Made by a program: the position numbers and the translations under genes
Notes under the pieces: generated by a model
Told to the model about the DNA's origin: nothing
Seen by the model: only the letters and a program-made list of their open reading frames with translations
Databases searched by the model: none
From: a virus
Reading direction: 5' to 3' (one strand)
Virus record (IMG/VR): IMGVR_UViG_3300028844_002929
Span: 1-61,223 of that record
Length of the DNA: 61,223 nt
Shown here: positions 17,048 through 27,591 of the stretch, piece by piece
How the letters are laid out: each line of letters begins with the position of its first letter
Position numbering within the stretch: the stretch's first letter is position 1

Positions 17048-17866
17048 TTATTGTCTACGACGCCTTTGGTTCCCTGACGTTCTACGCCTTGATCTTTGTG
17101 GCGTTACAGCCGTTTCGCGATGATCATAGTCTGTTGCTTCATACTCTAGGTTTAAAGCATACAACTCATAGTCAGCCGCACCCAGCGTAAGAACTGCATT
17201 AACAGTATGTCCGCGTGCCTGCTCTCCATTAATATTGCCTGGAGTCACGGAGTATAGGTAGACATTACCTGTTTGAGGTAGGACAATCTCACCGCCAGAT
17301 AAGTATATAACATTGGTGCCTATACTTTCCTGGTCAACTAAAGGAGCTAAACTCAAAGCTTCTGGGATACCATCGTAAGTCTGGATCCCAATCGGAGCCG
17401 CAACATTAAACTGAAAGTATGTCGTGTTCGTCGTGCCATCAGGGTTGTCCTGAATATTGGCCAAGAAATACTTTGTATCCCCATCTTGATCGAAGTTGTA
17501 TGCCACGCCCCGTTCCGTAAGTATAGATGCGGCTGGGTTGACTGTCTGATTAGCAACGGTACTATCGTTTACAGTTAAGACTGAAATGCCTTCTACATTA
17601 TTCGTTGACTCTAATGAAAGAGATTTATAGATCTTGTTTCTACTAGGCTTGTCATTGAATGACACTGCAATAGAACTACCACCAGCTGCGCCATAAAAGT
17701 TCGTTCGTCCAGCGCCCTCTGCGTTGTGCTCCCAGATCGGCTGTCGCTCAAACACTTGATTGAAGCTAAAAAACAGGCGGTCAATGAAGGCATAACAGTA
17801 GCTGTAAAAGCTATACCGAGTCTTCCAGAACCCCCCCTTATGGCTAAATGCTATTGTCCTAGGCAT
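17048..17866 (-). CDS. Tail/virion protein next to the giant tail gene
   Basis: 272 aa from ATG 17866 (MPRTIAFSHKGGFWKTRYSF); the frame is open upstream but only within the giant gene. The N-terminal FSHKGGFWKTRYSF and W-HN-type segment (IWEHNAEGAGRTNFYGAA) resemble a protein regularly found beside the large stabilisation/tail protein in Bacteroidetes podoviruses. The C-terminus is strongly basic (RSRRRTSGNQRRRRQ), so it may contact DNA or the portal vertex. Overlaps the upstream gene by 8 nt. Confidence 0.65.
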   Translation of the reverse strand: MPRTIAFSHKGGFWKTRYSFYSYCYAFIDRLFFSFNQVFERQPIWEHNAEGAGRTNFYGAAGGSSIAVSFNDKPSRNKIYKSLSLESTNNVEGISVLTVNDSTVANQTVNPAASILTERGVAYNFDQDGDTKYFLANIQDNPDGTTNTTYFQFNVAAPIGIQTYDGIPEALSLAPLVDQESIGTNVIYLSGGEIVLPQTGNVYLYSVTPGNINGEQARGHTVNAVLTLGAADYELYALNLEYEATDYDHRETAVTPQRSRRRTSGNQRRRRQ

Positions 17867-20800
17867 TATAGTTATTAATTGCGTCCACGATGGCCTGATT
17901 AATGCTCGCTGCACTTAAATTAGTACCGTTTCCACTACGTCTTCCAAAAAAGTTAGATCCTGCAATAGCATTTTGTGGATTAGTAATGCTCCATTCTGCG
18001 TTCTCTTCAATGCCTACTTCCGTTTCAAGCGCCACTTGATTTATAGTTGGGTTTGCATTTCCCCCATCAACTAACCTTCTATACGCCAAGGTGATGTAAA
18101 ACCACTTTGGTGGTGAAGGTATTCCTCCATAGATTAGGTCTAAGATGAAGGAAAAAGGCGCAAATTCGATGAGGCCTAGATATACGAGGGCATCATTGTT
18201 TATTGGCATACTCTGATTGTCCAGAAGTAAACTATTAGGTGAGATTGGGGCTATAGCAATGTTATCTGCCTCTAACTTTGTTATCATTACCGTAGGATCG
18301 TCGGGCGACGGCACCATTGTATAGGCGTAGTCCTCTGTCTCTGGATTCCAAAACAAATAGCCACCTTTAATCCACTGAAAAAATTTAGTGCGAATAACAA
18401 ATTTTGTATTCCAGTCTTTTGCACCGCCATTAGCATTTGGTCCCCACCTATTTTCAAAGGTCAAGCCAGCTGCATTGGCGGTGGCCAGCCAAGCATCAAA
18501 AGGATCGCTGCTCACGGTAGCCGAGTCGAGCCAAGATTGATACGCCGATATCATATTAAGAGACGGCAGGAGAGGAGCAGCTGGAAACTGGCTGTTATAT
18601 AAGCCTAGGCCCGAAGTGTCGGGGTCATTATAACGGGAGAATGAAGCGAGCAAGTCAGCAGTGGTATATCCTGCGCTGCCAGTAATATTATAAGGATCAA
18701 CAAATGCGGTGTAGTTCGACAGTATTGTAGCAGTCGGATTTGAGGAGTTAGAAACTAGATTGCCTAACGACTGTAAAGATAGATTGGGTTTGTCCGAGGA
18801 TAAACTATTGCCGTCTAATTCGTCGGGGCTCGTTGCAGTAACGTCAGCACCCGCTAGGTTACCTAAGACCTCAAACGCGAGCCTTGCTACTGCATCAGGC
18901 TCTAGTTCTATAGCTCCAGGATTACTAAGACCGAGGTTGTCCACGATGAACTGAATACTCTCAAGACTAAAGTCACGCTGTACATCGTTAAAACCTAAGA
19001 CCCCATCACCAGCAATCGTAGATATAGTTGTAGACTCAAGCTGACCAGAAGTGACATTAGGTATAAACGAAGCTGCACCTGGAGCGAAGCTACTAGGAGC
19101 GTCACTTAAAGCCTGGACTTGATCAGCCAGTACATCAACCTGACCCCGTAGCGTTGAAGCTGTGTCAATTAACCTTGCAACAGCGGAACTAATGTCGATG
19201 GAGTTTAGGTTCAGCAGTGGCGTAATGCTATCACCGACATTATTGACTAGGCTCTTAAGCTGCGATAGACTGTTAATCTCTGGCCCACTCAAGGGGTAAT
19301 CGCTTAGCTGAAAGCTGGTCAGTCCTGTAACAATTGTTGAGGGTTTATACTTAGAGACATACTGGATACTGATGGATGGACCAGCCATCATCACAGTACT
19401 CATATAATCCTGCAGCTCTTGGTTTGCAAGAACTGTCGCGTTCAACAGCACAGCAATATTAGGCTCGGTACTTAGTCCCGCTAAAGACAACTGATCTGAC
19501 ACATCTATAACTGTATCTCCGATATCCGTAATGAGTTGTACAATCTGATCCTCTGGACCTGTTTTTAAGCCTACAATTATGTCAAGTATGGTGTCGGCTA
19601 AAGCAAGGCTCCTAATTTGAAGGGCCTGCCTCAAAGTCACACCAGGTAAGTTAGGGTTGTTAGACTGAATCAAATTATTATCGAGGTAATCCTCGTAATT
19701 TGCAATATCCGTCAGGCCTACACTTATGTCCGCAAGACCATTTGCGGGATCAATATTGGTATTGACTTCAGTGATCAGGCCAGAGCTTGCTTTAAAATTA
19801 CCTAAGTAAGCGCCTTCCCCATTGGTCAGGGTGAAGTCCCCTAAGGTCCCTGCAGCTCCATCAGTGAAGACCCCCTTTGTACTTATGGTAACCCCCGTGG
19901 TGGGATCACCTGAAGCGTCATCCCAAGATGTAGGTTCATATGGAGGGTTATACCCAGTTGGGCTATTACCATTGAAGTAATCTAGAATACGATCTTTATT
20001 GAAGTCTGCAACGCTGACTGTTCCAGGAGGATTCGTCGGGGGGTAGGGGTCCGCATCCGTTGGGACCACACCGTCTGGTGCTGTGCCACCTGTGTCAACC
20101 ACCTCATCCACTAATTCTTCTATCGGCCCACCGTAAGTGTCATCCCATTCAGTAATGCCGTCGCCATCTTCACCAGGAGAAAATCCGCCGCTGTTTCCAC
20201 CGCCCTGATCTCCGAGTAGAGCTAGGTCTGGCTGTGTGTATGTTGAATAAGCGTTCGATGCGATCACATTGGTAGTCATTACCGTTATGATGTACTCATC
20301 ATTGAGTGGGTCGTAACCACTAACAACGCGCACTAAATCACCATAACCGTACTCCTCAAAAGTATCGACGAAGTATGCGTTCATACCTGCATCAGAGATG
20401 ACCTCGACACCCTTTTTAGGATTGTACCGATAGACCTGCTTCTTTGTTTTGTGAGCAAAGTATACACTGTCGTCAACCTTAATGACACTCTCTCTATTGT
20501 TGTCCGCACCTGCGCTGCTGGGCATCATCTGTTGATTGCCAACAACTTTACTGGTAGCGATCAGGCTTTCTGCTCCAAGGACATCACTAATAATCTGCCT
20601 GTTTACAGGGAGCATGCTCACCTTGTCCTCTTGCACCACGAACAAAGAGTCGTTGTAGTTTAAGAGTGCATTGATGTTTCCAAACTCGTTGGGCAGATCT
20701 TTAAATGGAGCGAGATAAGGATTGAATACCGTAAACCTCAAGCGCCGCACACTGTAGTTGTTCTCGTCACTAAATATGACACTTGAAAATCGGCGGACTT

Positions 20801-23800
20801 GAGCAGCGTCAGGCTTGTACCTTTTTACTTTACCTAATCCATTAACGTCACACCCTGGAAAGGTGTCGTTGAAGGTGTCGGTTTCAAGATAAACACTACG
20901 GAATCGTGGCTGTGTAGAGAAGGGATTGTCATTTCCCAAAGCATCCACATCAGGTTGAATGATGTTTATGAAACTACTGTCTTGGTAGTCATTGATGTTA
21001 ACAGGAACAGCCCTCCACCACACATCACCATTAGCAAACAGTAGCGTTGGGGTCTGGTAGTATACACCCGTATTATTCCGAGCTACATTGTATACCTGTG
21101 ATGTCTCCCTATACACAATTTCATCACCCTCAGCCAAACGGTTTGGGGTCACAATCTCTACTATGCACCGACCCCGCCAAAAGTTATCTCCTTGAGGGTT
21201 GTTGTTGTCGAGAAGGACTGACTCAAAGCTGAAGCCACCAGATTGTTGATTGTTCTTGAGTATTAAGAACTGACCTGTCAAGTGAACCGCATCTACATTA
21301 TCAGCCTCCATAAGGGGATTCGTATCCGAATCCGAGGTTAAGGTTACTTGCCCTGCAATCTCAAAAATAAGATTCGAAGGGTAGATCTGAGTAGTGTCGT
21401 CCGTAAAGTAGCTTATGACTCTTAGGTAATCACCTGGAGAATAAACGTAAAGATCGCTAGTGCCATCAGGATGCACCGCACCAAAGGCCTCAGCGTATGA
21501 GACAGAAGGATTGAACTGGAGGTAGTTCAAAGAGACGTAGATATTGTTTAACGCCTCCTCCTCAGAGTCAATGGCATGATATCCACCACCAACGCTGTAC
21601 TGAATAAAGTCTTGAACTGTACTGCTACCCGCATAAACTAGCTGGTAATAGAACGCCCAATCTGGAGGATCACTAAGCAATGCTATCTCCATACCAACAC
21701 GCCCCTGACGGCCAGTACCACCTCTCTCTGCTGGAGAATACCCTGGTACAAAAACAGTGGGGAGTGGACGAACGTTTCCTGGTCGGCCTCTTTGATCGTA
21801 ATGGATGATACCTAAGGCGTGAGTAGCATTGGTCTTAAATGTGCGGAATGCACCGCTGAAATCAGTCTCTCCTAAGAATATATCAGTTGCGATTTCTGCC
21901 CTAGGTCCTGCAGTAGAAGTGGTTTGAGTGAATTCGTATAGGTCTGTAGGGTCCCCTGCTCCGTCATCTGCTGCACCGACGCCTCCAGAATTAATGAGTT
22001 GCCCCCCAATCCTTTCAAGCGAACTAGCAAAATTAAAACCTTCAGGCAGCAGGTCACCTTCCGCCGCACCCTCAAGGTTTTGATTAAACGATGTCGCCCA
22101 GGCAGCAACACCAAATAAGATTGCCATAGATCCATAAGGTCCTATCTCAGGGTCACTATCTGTGAAAATGTGATCGGAGCCTGAACCTGCTTCTGGTGTG
22201 TTATAATCCACGTATTCTCCTCGGTAGATAGCGGCATGGATTTCTCCGTCACATAGCGAAGTAGCCGCTATAAAAAGCGTGGGGCTATTTAGGACTATTT
22301 CATCTGGCTCGATATCCTGACTTTGCAGATACTCGATTCTCCGAGTCTCATTGTTAACGAAGAGGTCTTCACCAGGAACTGGACCCGTGAGGGCCCCCTC
22401 TGTACTATACAGCCACCCTAGAAGTCGCGACCGTCTAGTCAGTGAAAGCAAATCATTATCGGGTCCGCCCGCTATATTCGCTAAGAAGGCAGTCTGATCC
22501 CGTGGGTCAGCAAGGGAAAAACCAAACAGATTGTTTTCAGACAAGTAGCTGGGGGAGAAGACACGCCAACCTTCAAACCTCAAGCGCTGATCCAAAGGTC
22601 CTACACCGCCAGCTAGGGTGCCAGCAGAATTGAGGACAGGTAGGCACGTTCGTACATCGCAATCACTTAAAGAACCAATCTCTAAGTGCATTACAAGCGT
22701 ACCGTTAGGGTCAGATTGTATCGGGGTTTGCCTAAGCCTAAAGCTAATAGAAGCAGAGTTTACAATAGAGTACCCTAGTGGAGCATTTGAACCCCATACG
22801 CCTGACGAGCTACCATACGTAGTGTTTGCATTTATAGCGGCTACTGGAAAGATGAGCTTAGATACGTCTAGGTGACTACTGTTTTTAGTAGGAAGAATAG
22901 CGTACTCTGGCGTGTCTGTATTAATGGCGTTGTATGTTGCCACGTAATTGTCGCCAGGTGCGTCAGGACCTGTGCCCAATGTCAATGCCCCAACACCTTC
23001 GATGCCTGTAACCGCAGTTCCAGCATCATTTAGATAATCTACGTAGAGGTCGTTATCAGTCGGGTCCTTAAGTCCTAAATCAAAACCATATGATGGATTG
23101 ACCTGTGAGTTGGATACCGTCCAGTTGGCTGGAGTCGTCGCAGCAGGCCCGCCACTTAACCCAAAATTTAAGATCTGACTGATCTGTACTAGTGTGTTCG
23201 TAATAGCCTCAGTCGCCGTAGCAGTAAAAGAAAAAGTTAGTTGCTCTGCCGACCCTTGCGGACCACGGAAACGAAGGGGAGACAAACCATGCATGCCAAC
23301 TTTAGCTGGTGAGTTATTTTGGTTGCCAAATAGACCTTCACCCTCTGCTGTAGTCCTCCACCGTAAATTGGGTGATCCAACACCAGTACCAATACCGCCG
23401 ACAGGGAGTGCCCCGTAGTCAGCATTTGTACTAGCATAAAGACTACCAGGCTGTTGACCGTTGCTAAAGGCATTATTGTTAGCAAAGTCAAGGGTTTGAG
23501 CATTCGATGCGATTGAGTCTACACCTATAGTTTGACTAGCGTGGTAATTATCTTCTGCTTGATACGCCTCAATAGCCCCTCCAAAAGCCACACGAATTTG
23601 AGCGGTTATTGTCGTTCCTGCGGGCAAGGACTCAGGCAATTGAGACAGGTCCATCACAAATCCCGTGGATCTGTTTGAGAAGTTAGAGGGGTCACCTTCT
23701 AATGTAGTAGCATCCTCATCGATAGGTACCACTGCTGCCCGTACAGGGATGTTGATGTTAATGAACTCGTTAGGTCGGTCTTGGTATAGGAGCGTGATGT

Positions 23801-24935
23801 TAGCTTCTATAGGCTCCTCATCAAAACCCTCAACATAATTGCCATAGAACAACCTGTTTTCAACCACAGATACAGCCTCAGCAACTTGAGGGTGGGCATC
23901 GAAATCCCTGTTCTGTTCTTCGTTGGTCAGTCCTGTAAGAACCTCATCGTTATAGAAGTCGTATACAATAGGGTTGCCTCCAAAACCAGGCCATTCTACT
24001 TCGTCGATTTCATACCACGCTCCAATATTACCCTGCCTCACCAAGAGACGAACCCGATCTACTTCTTCGGAAAAGTTGGGCATCCCGTCAACTAGAGACG
24101 GTGCAACAAGCCGAATAAACATCGGGAGCTCCAACTGCGTAGCTGCAAAGCCTTGACGCAGATACTCCTCTGGTACAGCAATGTCAGAATAAGTTGATAT
24201 AGCCGACTCTTCGCCAGTAAAGTAGATGCATTGAAAAGCAAACTGTAATCCAGGTATGCGACGGAAGTTGCTTTGAGCCCGCGTCGGGTCAGCCTCGAAA
24301 GTAAACTGGATGGGATGGATAGGGGCCTTAGTACAAGCCGTTATTAGGTCCACGTCATCTACACTGTTTTCTGTATAGTTAAACCCTGTAGGTCCATAAC
24401 CATTTTCTACACAGCGCAGAACGTCTAGTCTCCGAGGCTCATTCTCGTTGTCCGTAAAGTATAGGATGGGACGGTACGTATCGTTAGGGCCTGTGATATG
24501 GACTACGTCACCGACAACTCTGGCGGTAGAGTTGAATTGAAACTCACTCGTTGTATATATCGGCCTCCAAGCTTGATCACCCCCAGCAAAAAATCCATAA
24601 GCATCGTAAGCATACACCCCCATTTCACTAGGGTTCTGGGAATAGATGAACATATAGATAACTCCCGATCTGGGGTCACTTATCCTACCCAGTACCCGTC
24701 GTTGATAGACTGGCTCAGGCGGAAACACTGCATCTAAGTCAAACGTTTTAATATTTCTTACCTCATTACCTTTCTGAGGCTTTATTACACCTGAATCACC
24801 ACCCTCATTCGCTCCCGCCAACTGATCAAAGTCGTCTGTAACTACGACGTTGAGGGCGTCGTTCATCTCAGTTTTGTTTCGGATCCGATTGTCCTTTCCT
24901 GAATTAAGAAGTCTGGGAAATAACTTATCGATCAT
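17859..24935 (-). CDS. Giant tail stabilisation/muzzle-like protein
   Basis: 2358 aa. The opening MIDKLFPRLLNSGKDNRIRN, then NDALNVVVTDD and GVIKPQKGN, closely follows the start of the large tail (stabilisation or muzzle) proteins of crAss-like phages. The body is beta-rich, dominated by Asn, Asp, Gly, Ser and Thr, with Pro/Gly/Asp linkers (residues about 1560-1640) separating the conserved N-terminal two thirds from a helical C-terminal part. It should form the tail nozzle below the connector rings. Its size is large even for this family. Confidence 0.75.
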   Translation of the reverse strand: MIDKLFPRLLNSGKDNRIRNKTEMNDALNVVVTDDFDQLAGANEGGDSGVIKPQKGNEVRNIKTFDLDAVFPPEPVYQRRVLGRISDPRSGVIYMFIYSQNPSEMGVYAYDAYGFFAGGDQAWRPIYTTSEFQFNSTARVVGDVVHITGPNDTYRPILYFTDNENEPRRLDVLRCVENGYGPTGFNYTENSVDDVDLITACTKAPIHPIQFTFEADPTRAQSNFRRIPGLQFAFQCIYFTGEESAISTYSDIAVPEEYLRQGFAATQLELPMFIRLVAPSLVDGMPNFSEEVDRVRLLVRQGNIGAWYEIDEVEWPGFGGNPIVYDFYNDEVLTGLTNEEQNRDFDAHPQVAEAVSVVENRLFYGNYVEGFDEEPIEANITLLYQDRPNEFININIPVRAAVVPIDEDATTLEGDPSNFSNRSTGFVMDLSQLPESLPAGTTITAQIRVAFGGAIEAYQAEDNYHASQTIGVDSIASNAQTLDFANNNAFSNGQQPGSLYASTNADYGALPVGGIGTGVGSPNLRWRTTAEGEGLFGNQNNSPAKVGMHGLSPLRFRGPQGSAEQLTFSFTATATEAITNTLVQISQILNFGLSGGPAATTPANWTVSNSQVNPSYGFDLGLKDPTDNDLYVDYLNDAGTAVTGIEGVGALTLGTGPDAPGDNYVATYNAINTDTPEYAILPTKNSSHLDVSKLIFPVAAINANTTYGSSSGVWGSNAPLGYSIVNSASISFRLRQTPIQSDPNGTLVMHLEIGSLSDCDVRTCLPVLNSAGTLAGGVGPLDQRLRFEGWRVFSPSYLSENNLFGFSLADPRDQTAFLANIAGGPDNDLLSLTRRSRLLGWLYSTEGALTGPVPGEDLFVNNETRRIEYLQSQDIEPDEIVLNSPTLFIAATSLCDGEIHAAIYRGEYVDYNTPEAGSGSDHIFTDSDPEIGPYGSMAILFGVAAWATSFNQNLEGAAEGDLLPEGFNFASSLERIGGQLINSGGVGAADDGAGDPTDLYEFTQTTSTAGPRAEIATDIFLGETDFSGAFRTFKTNATHALGIIHYDQRGRPGNVRPLPTVFVPGYSPAERGGTGRQGRVGMEIALLSDPPDWAFYYQLVYAGSSTVQDFIQYSVGGGYHAIDSEEEALNNIYVSLNYLQFNPSVSYAEAFGAVHPDGTSDLYVYSPGDYLRVISYFTDDTTQIYPSNLIFEIAGQVTLTSDSDTNPLMEADNVDAVHLTGQFLILKNNQQSGGFSFESVLLDNNNPQGDNFWRGRCIVEIVTPNRLAEGDEIVYRETSQVYNVARNNTGVYYQTPTLLFANGDVWWRAVPVNINDYQDSSFINIIQPDVDALGNDNPFSTQPRFRSVYLETDTFNDTFPGCDVNGLGKVKRYKPDAAQVRRFSSVIFSDENNYSVRRLRFTVFNPYLAPFKDLPNEFGNINALLNYNDSLFVVQEDKVSMLPVNRQIISDVLGAESLIATSKVVGNQQMMPSSAGADNNRESVIKVDDSVYFAHKTKKQVYRYNPKKGVEVISDAGMNAYFVDTFEEYGYGDLVRVVSGYDPLNDEYIITVMTTNVIASNAYSTYTQPDLALLGDQGGGNSGGFSPGEDGDGITEWDDTYGGPIEELVDEVVDTGGTAPDGVVPTDADPYPPTNPPGTVSVADFNKDRILDYFNGNSPTGYNPPYEPTSWDDASGDPTTGVTISTKGVFTDGAAGTLGDFTLTNGEGAYLGNFKASSGLITEVNTNIDPANGLADISVGLTDIANYEDYLDNNLIQSNNPNLPGVTLRQALQIRSLALADTILDIIVGLKTGPEDQIVQLITDIGDTVIDVSDQLSLAGLSTEPNIAVLLNATVLANQELQDYMSTVMMAGPSISIQYVSKYKPSTIVTGLTSFQLSDYPLSGPEINSLSQLKSLVNNVGDSITPLLNLNSIDISSAVARLIDTASTLRGQVDVLADQVQALSDAPSSFAPGAASFIPNVTSGQLESTTISTIAGDGVLGFNDVQRDFSLESIQFIVDNLGLSNPGAIELEPDAVARLAFEVLGNLAGADVTATSPDELDGNSLSSDKPNLSLQSLGNLVSNSSNPTATILSNYTAFVDPYNITGSAGYTTADLLASFSRYNDPDTSGLGLYNSQFPAAPLLPSLNMISAYQSWLDSATVSSDPFDAWLATANAAGLTFENRWGPNANGGAKDWNTKFVIRTKFFQWIKGGYLFWNPETEDYAYTMVPSPDDPTVMITKLEADNIAIAPISPNSLLLDNQSMPINNDALVYLGLIEFAPFSFILDLIYGGIPSPPKWFYITLAYRRLVDGGNANPTINQVALETEVGIEENAEWSITNPQNAIAGSNFFGRRSGNGTNLSAASINQAIVDAINNYNA

Positions 24936-25798
24936 CAGTGCTTGGGGGACTGTCGGAAGTTCTGACGCACAGTCTTCAACGCCTCTTCTTTCGTAAAGTT
25001 GTTCATCCGTGCCTTAGACTTGCGTCGCTCATTGTAATACTCTTGCCGAGCCCGTGCCTTCTCTCCCTGAGGAATCGTTGACTTACGCTCACACAACTTG
25101 TAGTACATGTAACTACGAAGGGCTTCTTCAGCATAAACATGAATGACAGGGAATGTAGAACGCGCCTCATCTGCCACATACTCAAGGACTACCTCAGATG
25201 TACTGGAGTGAGTATCAAGTTCAATCCTATTCTGCTCCAGGTTCATGCGGTAATAACCGCGAAGGTGGCCCCCACCAGAACCATAGAGTCGGCCCAAGCC
25301 GCCCTGGTATAGGTAGTTCTGAAACACATAGAAGTCGTGATCGTTTTCACCACTGCTGGCACCCGCCGTATCTGTGCCATCAGCGTCGCGATTATCAATG
25401 AGATTGGCTTCAATAGGTAGAGTACCGCCTTCACTGTCCGTTTCACTAATTACATTGTCTACCGCAGGCTCGATGACTTGACTCATATTCAAGTGCTTGT
25501 TCTCACCTAGCACATACACCACACCTCCTGAAACCACGCCAAGCTTAATTAGATCTACAAAGTCATCAGGCAAGGTTACCGTATTTGTTGCAGCATCGAT
25601 GGTCCTCTTCAGAGATCTCACTCGACTCGTCACGTCAAACCCAAACTCACGGATACCCCGTAGCGCGATGTTGCGGATTGCAGTATCGTTGACATTACTG
25701 ATGTAATCATCAGTGTCCATTGTAATAATGAAATCATCAATCACCTGTCGGAGACTGACGTAGTTCATGGCATCCTGTGCGACGTTAGTTAATGGCAT
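24935..25798 (-). CDS. Head-tail connector/ring protein
   Basis: 287 aa. The pattern IRNIALRGIREFGFDVTSRV, SLKRTIDAATNTVTLPDDFV, LIKLGVVSGGVVYVL is the adaptor or tail-tube-A-like layout (helical bundle, then LP-x-D/E-hydrophobic strand) seen in podovirus connectors such as crAss ring proteins. The C-terminus is basic and helical with an Arg-rich tail. Stop and start overlap both neighbours by 1 nt, so stoichiometric co-translation with the other ring protein is likely. Confidence 0.75.
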   Translation of the reverse strand: MPLTNVAQDAMNYVSLRQVIDDFIITMDTDDYISNVNDTAIRNIALRGIREFGFDVTSRVRSLKRTIDAATNTVTLPDDFVDLIKLGVVSGGVVYVLGENKHLNMSQVIEPAVDNVISETDSEGGTLPIEANLIDNRDADGTDTAGASSGENDHDFYVFQNYLYQGGLGRLYGSGGGHLRGYYRMNLEQNRIELDTHSSTSEVVLEYVADEARSTFPVIHVYAEEALRSYMYYKLCERKSTIPQGEKARARQEYYNERRKSKARMNNFTKEEALKTVRQNFRQSPKH

Positions 25799-26655
25799 TA
25801 CTCAGCTTGGGTTTCCATCATTCCATATTGCATCAGCACACTGTCTCTAAGGCGGACGCCAATAAGCTGACAAATCTCCATAACAACCTCATGAATGTAA
25901 TGAGCAGGAAGGTCAAAGCCTCTGCTGCTGTTCAGGTTGGGGACAATAAATCCTGTCCCGTCATTGACTGTATTTGCCACGAATCTTGGTGAACTGTTTG
26001 GGACAAGATCGCCGAGGGCATAGTCCACTGAGGTGGACACTCCATTTACCAATGTGTTCAGCCTGACCGCTGCCTCAGCACGGGATTGTGGCTGCCTGTA
26101 ATACCGAAGTACCACCCCTGTTACATCTGTAGGGAAGACCTGAAACACCTCGTTCATCTCCAAGGCCACAGGGAACTGCAGCGTCGGTGTAGAGAGGTTA
26201 CTATTTAATACTCTATTAGCCTTCTCCGAATCATACAACAGTTCCACGCTGGTATTTGTATTCTCTACCTGCATAGATATTAGGTGACCAAAATCCGCTG
26301 GCCTGCGGAAAGTAAACGCCCCGTCAGGGTTAATCTCTACGGTAATCTCCTGGTCAGGATTGTCAGGATCTGCGACCGTGTCCTCATATGCATCAATGTC
26401 TACAGTGATAAGACGGTTGTTGATGTAGGTAGAGAGATCCTCCTCCACCATCTTGTATGCTGACTTGTCTCTACCACCATCCCGACCAGACTTACGCAGG
26501 GCTGTGGCCAGTTTCATTTCATTGAACATCTCGTTATAGATGTTCTGTTGCGCTACCTCTGCAAACGAAGAAAAGACGTTGGGGGATATAAATCCCTTTT
26601 GATCCTTATTCGCCATATCGCGAACAATATTGTACACCCTGACGATACTGACCAT
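25798..26655 (-). CDS. Ring/adaptor structural protein
   Basis: 285 aa starting at ATG 26655 (MVSIVRVYNIVRDMANKDQK). The N-terminal block VYNIVRDMANKDQKGFISPN then VFSSFAEVAQQNIYNEMFNE resembles connector proteins of Bacteroidetes podoviruses. ATG 26655 is only 6 nt from TATATTTG and would give a nearly leaderless mRNA; ATG 26616 (MANKDQ) would leave a 40-nt leader but cuts the conserved block. I favour 26655. A TTG at 26664 overlaps the promoter and is unlikely. Confidence 0.7.
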   Translation of the reverse strand: MVSIVRVYNIVRDMANKDQKGFISPNVFSSFAEVAQQNIYNEMFNEMKLATALRKSGRDGGRDKSAYKMVEEDLSTYINNRLITVDIDAYEDTVADPDNPDQEITVEINPDGAFTFRRPADFGHLISMQVENTNTSVELLYDSEKANRVLNSNLSTPTLQFPVALEMNEVFQVFPTDVTGVVLRYYRQPQSRAEAAVRLNTLVNGVSTSVDYALGDLVPNSSPRFVANTVNDGTGFIVPNLNSSRGFDLPAHYIHEVVMEICQLIGVRLRDSVLMQYGMMETQAE

Positions 26656-26661
26656 AGTATA

Positions 26662-26669
26662 CAAATATA
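26662..26669 (-). promoter_or_regulatory. TATATTTG promoter, connector group
   Basis: Minus-strand TATATTTG, 6 nt from ATG 26655. Its upstream edge is the U-tract of the preceding terminator, giving a fused terminator-promoter. Confidence 0.75.
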
Positions 26670-26679
26670 AAAAAGAAAA

Positions 26680-26696
26680 GGCCGCGCTAGGCGACC
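26680..26696 (-). terminator. Rho-independent terminator
   Basis: On the minus strand GGTCGC, loop CTAGC, GCGGCC (one G-U), followed by TTTTCTTTTTT. It ends the transcript of 26719-27564 just before the next promoter. Confidence 0.8.
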
Positions 26697-26718
26697 TTGT
26701 CTCTTGTATGTCAGATAC

Positions 26719-27564
26719 TTAAGCCAGCTTACCTAGCTTGTCTTCAAGGGACCCTAATACCGCTGCTCCCTTCTCTGTCAGACAGAAGCGAGTCATCACA
26801 TCGACTGGACTCATGCCTGCGGGTACACTGACAATAACCTGGTTACTATCAAACCACCGTACTGAGTCAGGCTTCATGGCAATAAACTGATAGTCAGCTG
26901 CCTGTTGCACGATAGATCGGGCGGTGACCATGGGGTCATCGAATGACTGAATGAAGTTGCCAGGATTTTTCTTGGCCACCTGAAGCAGGTTGTAACGGAT
27001 GTCACTTGTGGATGCGTTGACGCTGACACCATGATAAATAGCAACAGCAAGGAGGTCCTCGATTTGCTTCTCCCTAACCATTTGGATAGCATCGTTCAGC
27101 AAGAACTCCTTCTCTAGCTCCTCCTTAGCCTCCTGTCTCTTATCGACCAGCCGAAACAATTTTCCGCCATTGAGATAATTGCCTGGGTGCAGCTCCAAGA
27201 ACTTCTTGAGATTAGGCTTCTCCTTGGGTACAAAGATCCGACCATCCCGAAAGATTACTGCTTCTCGGCGTGCCTTGTCGCCCTGCTCATCTGTCCAGAT
27301 GCTAGGCTCATTGGGGCAATAGCGGATCTCCCGTACAGTATCTTGCTCTGAATCGTATACCGTCACTCCTTTCTGAGGAAGCATAGTAACGATACCCCCA
27401 CCACCAGTAATTTCGTATTCCGTGTTTCCCGTCGGCGCCTCTTTACGCTTTAAGACATTTTTCTTTTTAGTGGGGGTAGCTGTCGCTGCAACGGGCGGGG
27501 TTTCAGCTTTGCTCTCAGATTTGCGTGGACGACCTGGCGCCCTACGTGTAGTAGTTTCACTCAT
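26719..27564 (-). CDS. Virion-associated protein with AT-hook-like N-terminus
   Basis: 281 aa. Residues 7-14 APGRPRKS form a GRP-core AT-hook, embedded in a basic disordered start (residues 1-45). A conserved block follows: VREIRYCPNEPSIWTDEQGD, AVIFRDGRIFVPKEKPNLKK, FLELHPGN. I recognise this only as a phage protein of unknown function. The C-terminal half is helical. Monocistronic: own promoter upstream and terminator downstream. A DNA-contacting capsid or vertex role is possible. Confidence 0.7.
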   Translation of the reverse strand: MSETTTRRAPGRPRKSESKAETPPVAATATPTKKKNVLKRKEAPTGNTEYEITGGGGIVTMLPQKGVTVYDSEQDTVREIRYCPNEPSIWTDEQGDKARREAVIFRDGRIFVPKEKPNLKKFLELHPGNYLNGGKLFRLVDKRQEAKEELEKEFLLNDAIQMVREKQIEDLLAVAIYHGVSVNASTSDIRYNLLQVAKKNPGNFIQSFDDPMVTARSIVQQAADYQFIAMKPDSVRWFDSNQVIVSVPAGMSPVDVMTRFCLTEKGAAVLGSLEDKLGKLA

Positions 27565-27583
27565 ATTAATTAAATTTCAACAA

Positions 27584-27591
27584 CAAATATA
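27584..27591 (-). promoter_or_regulatory. TATATTTG promoter for 27564 gene
   Basis: Minus-strand TATATTTG in an A/T-rich gap, 19 nt before ATG 27564, giving a short conventional leader. Confidence 0.7.

Noticed and set aside
17048-17914. Longer 288-aa reading of the tail gene
   Set aside because: The extra residues lie inside the giant tail gene; ATG 17866 gives the natural start.
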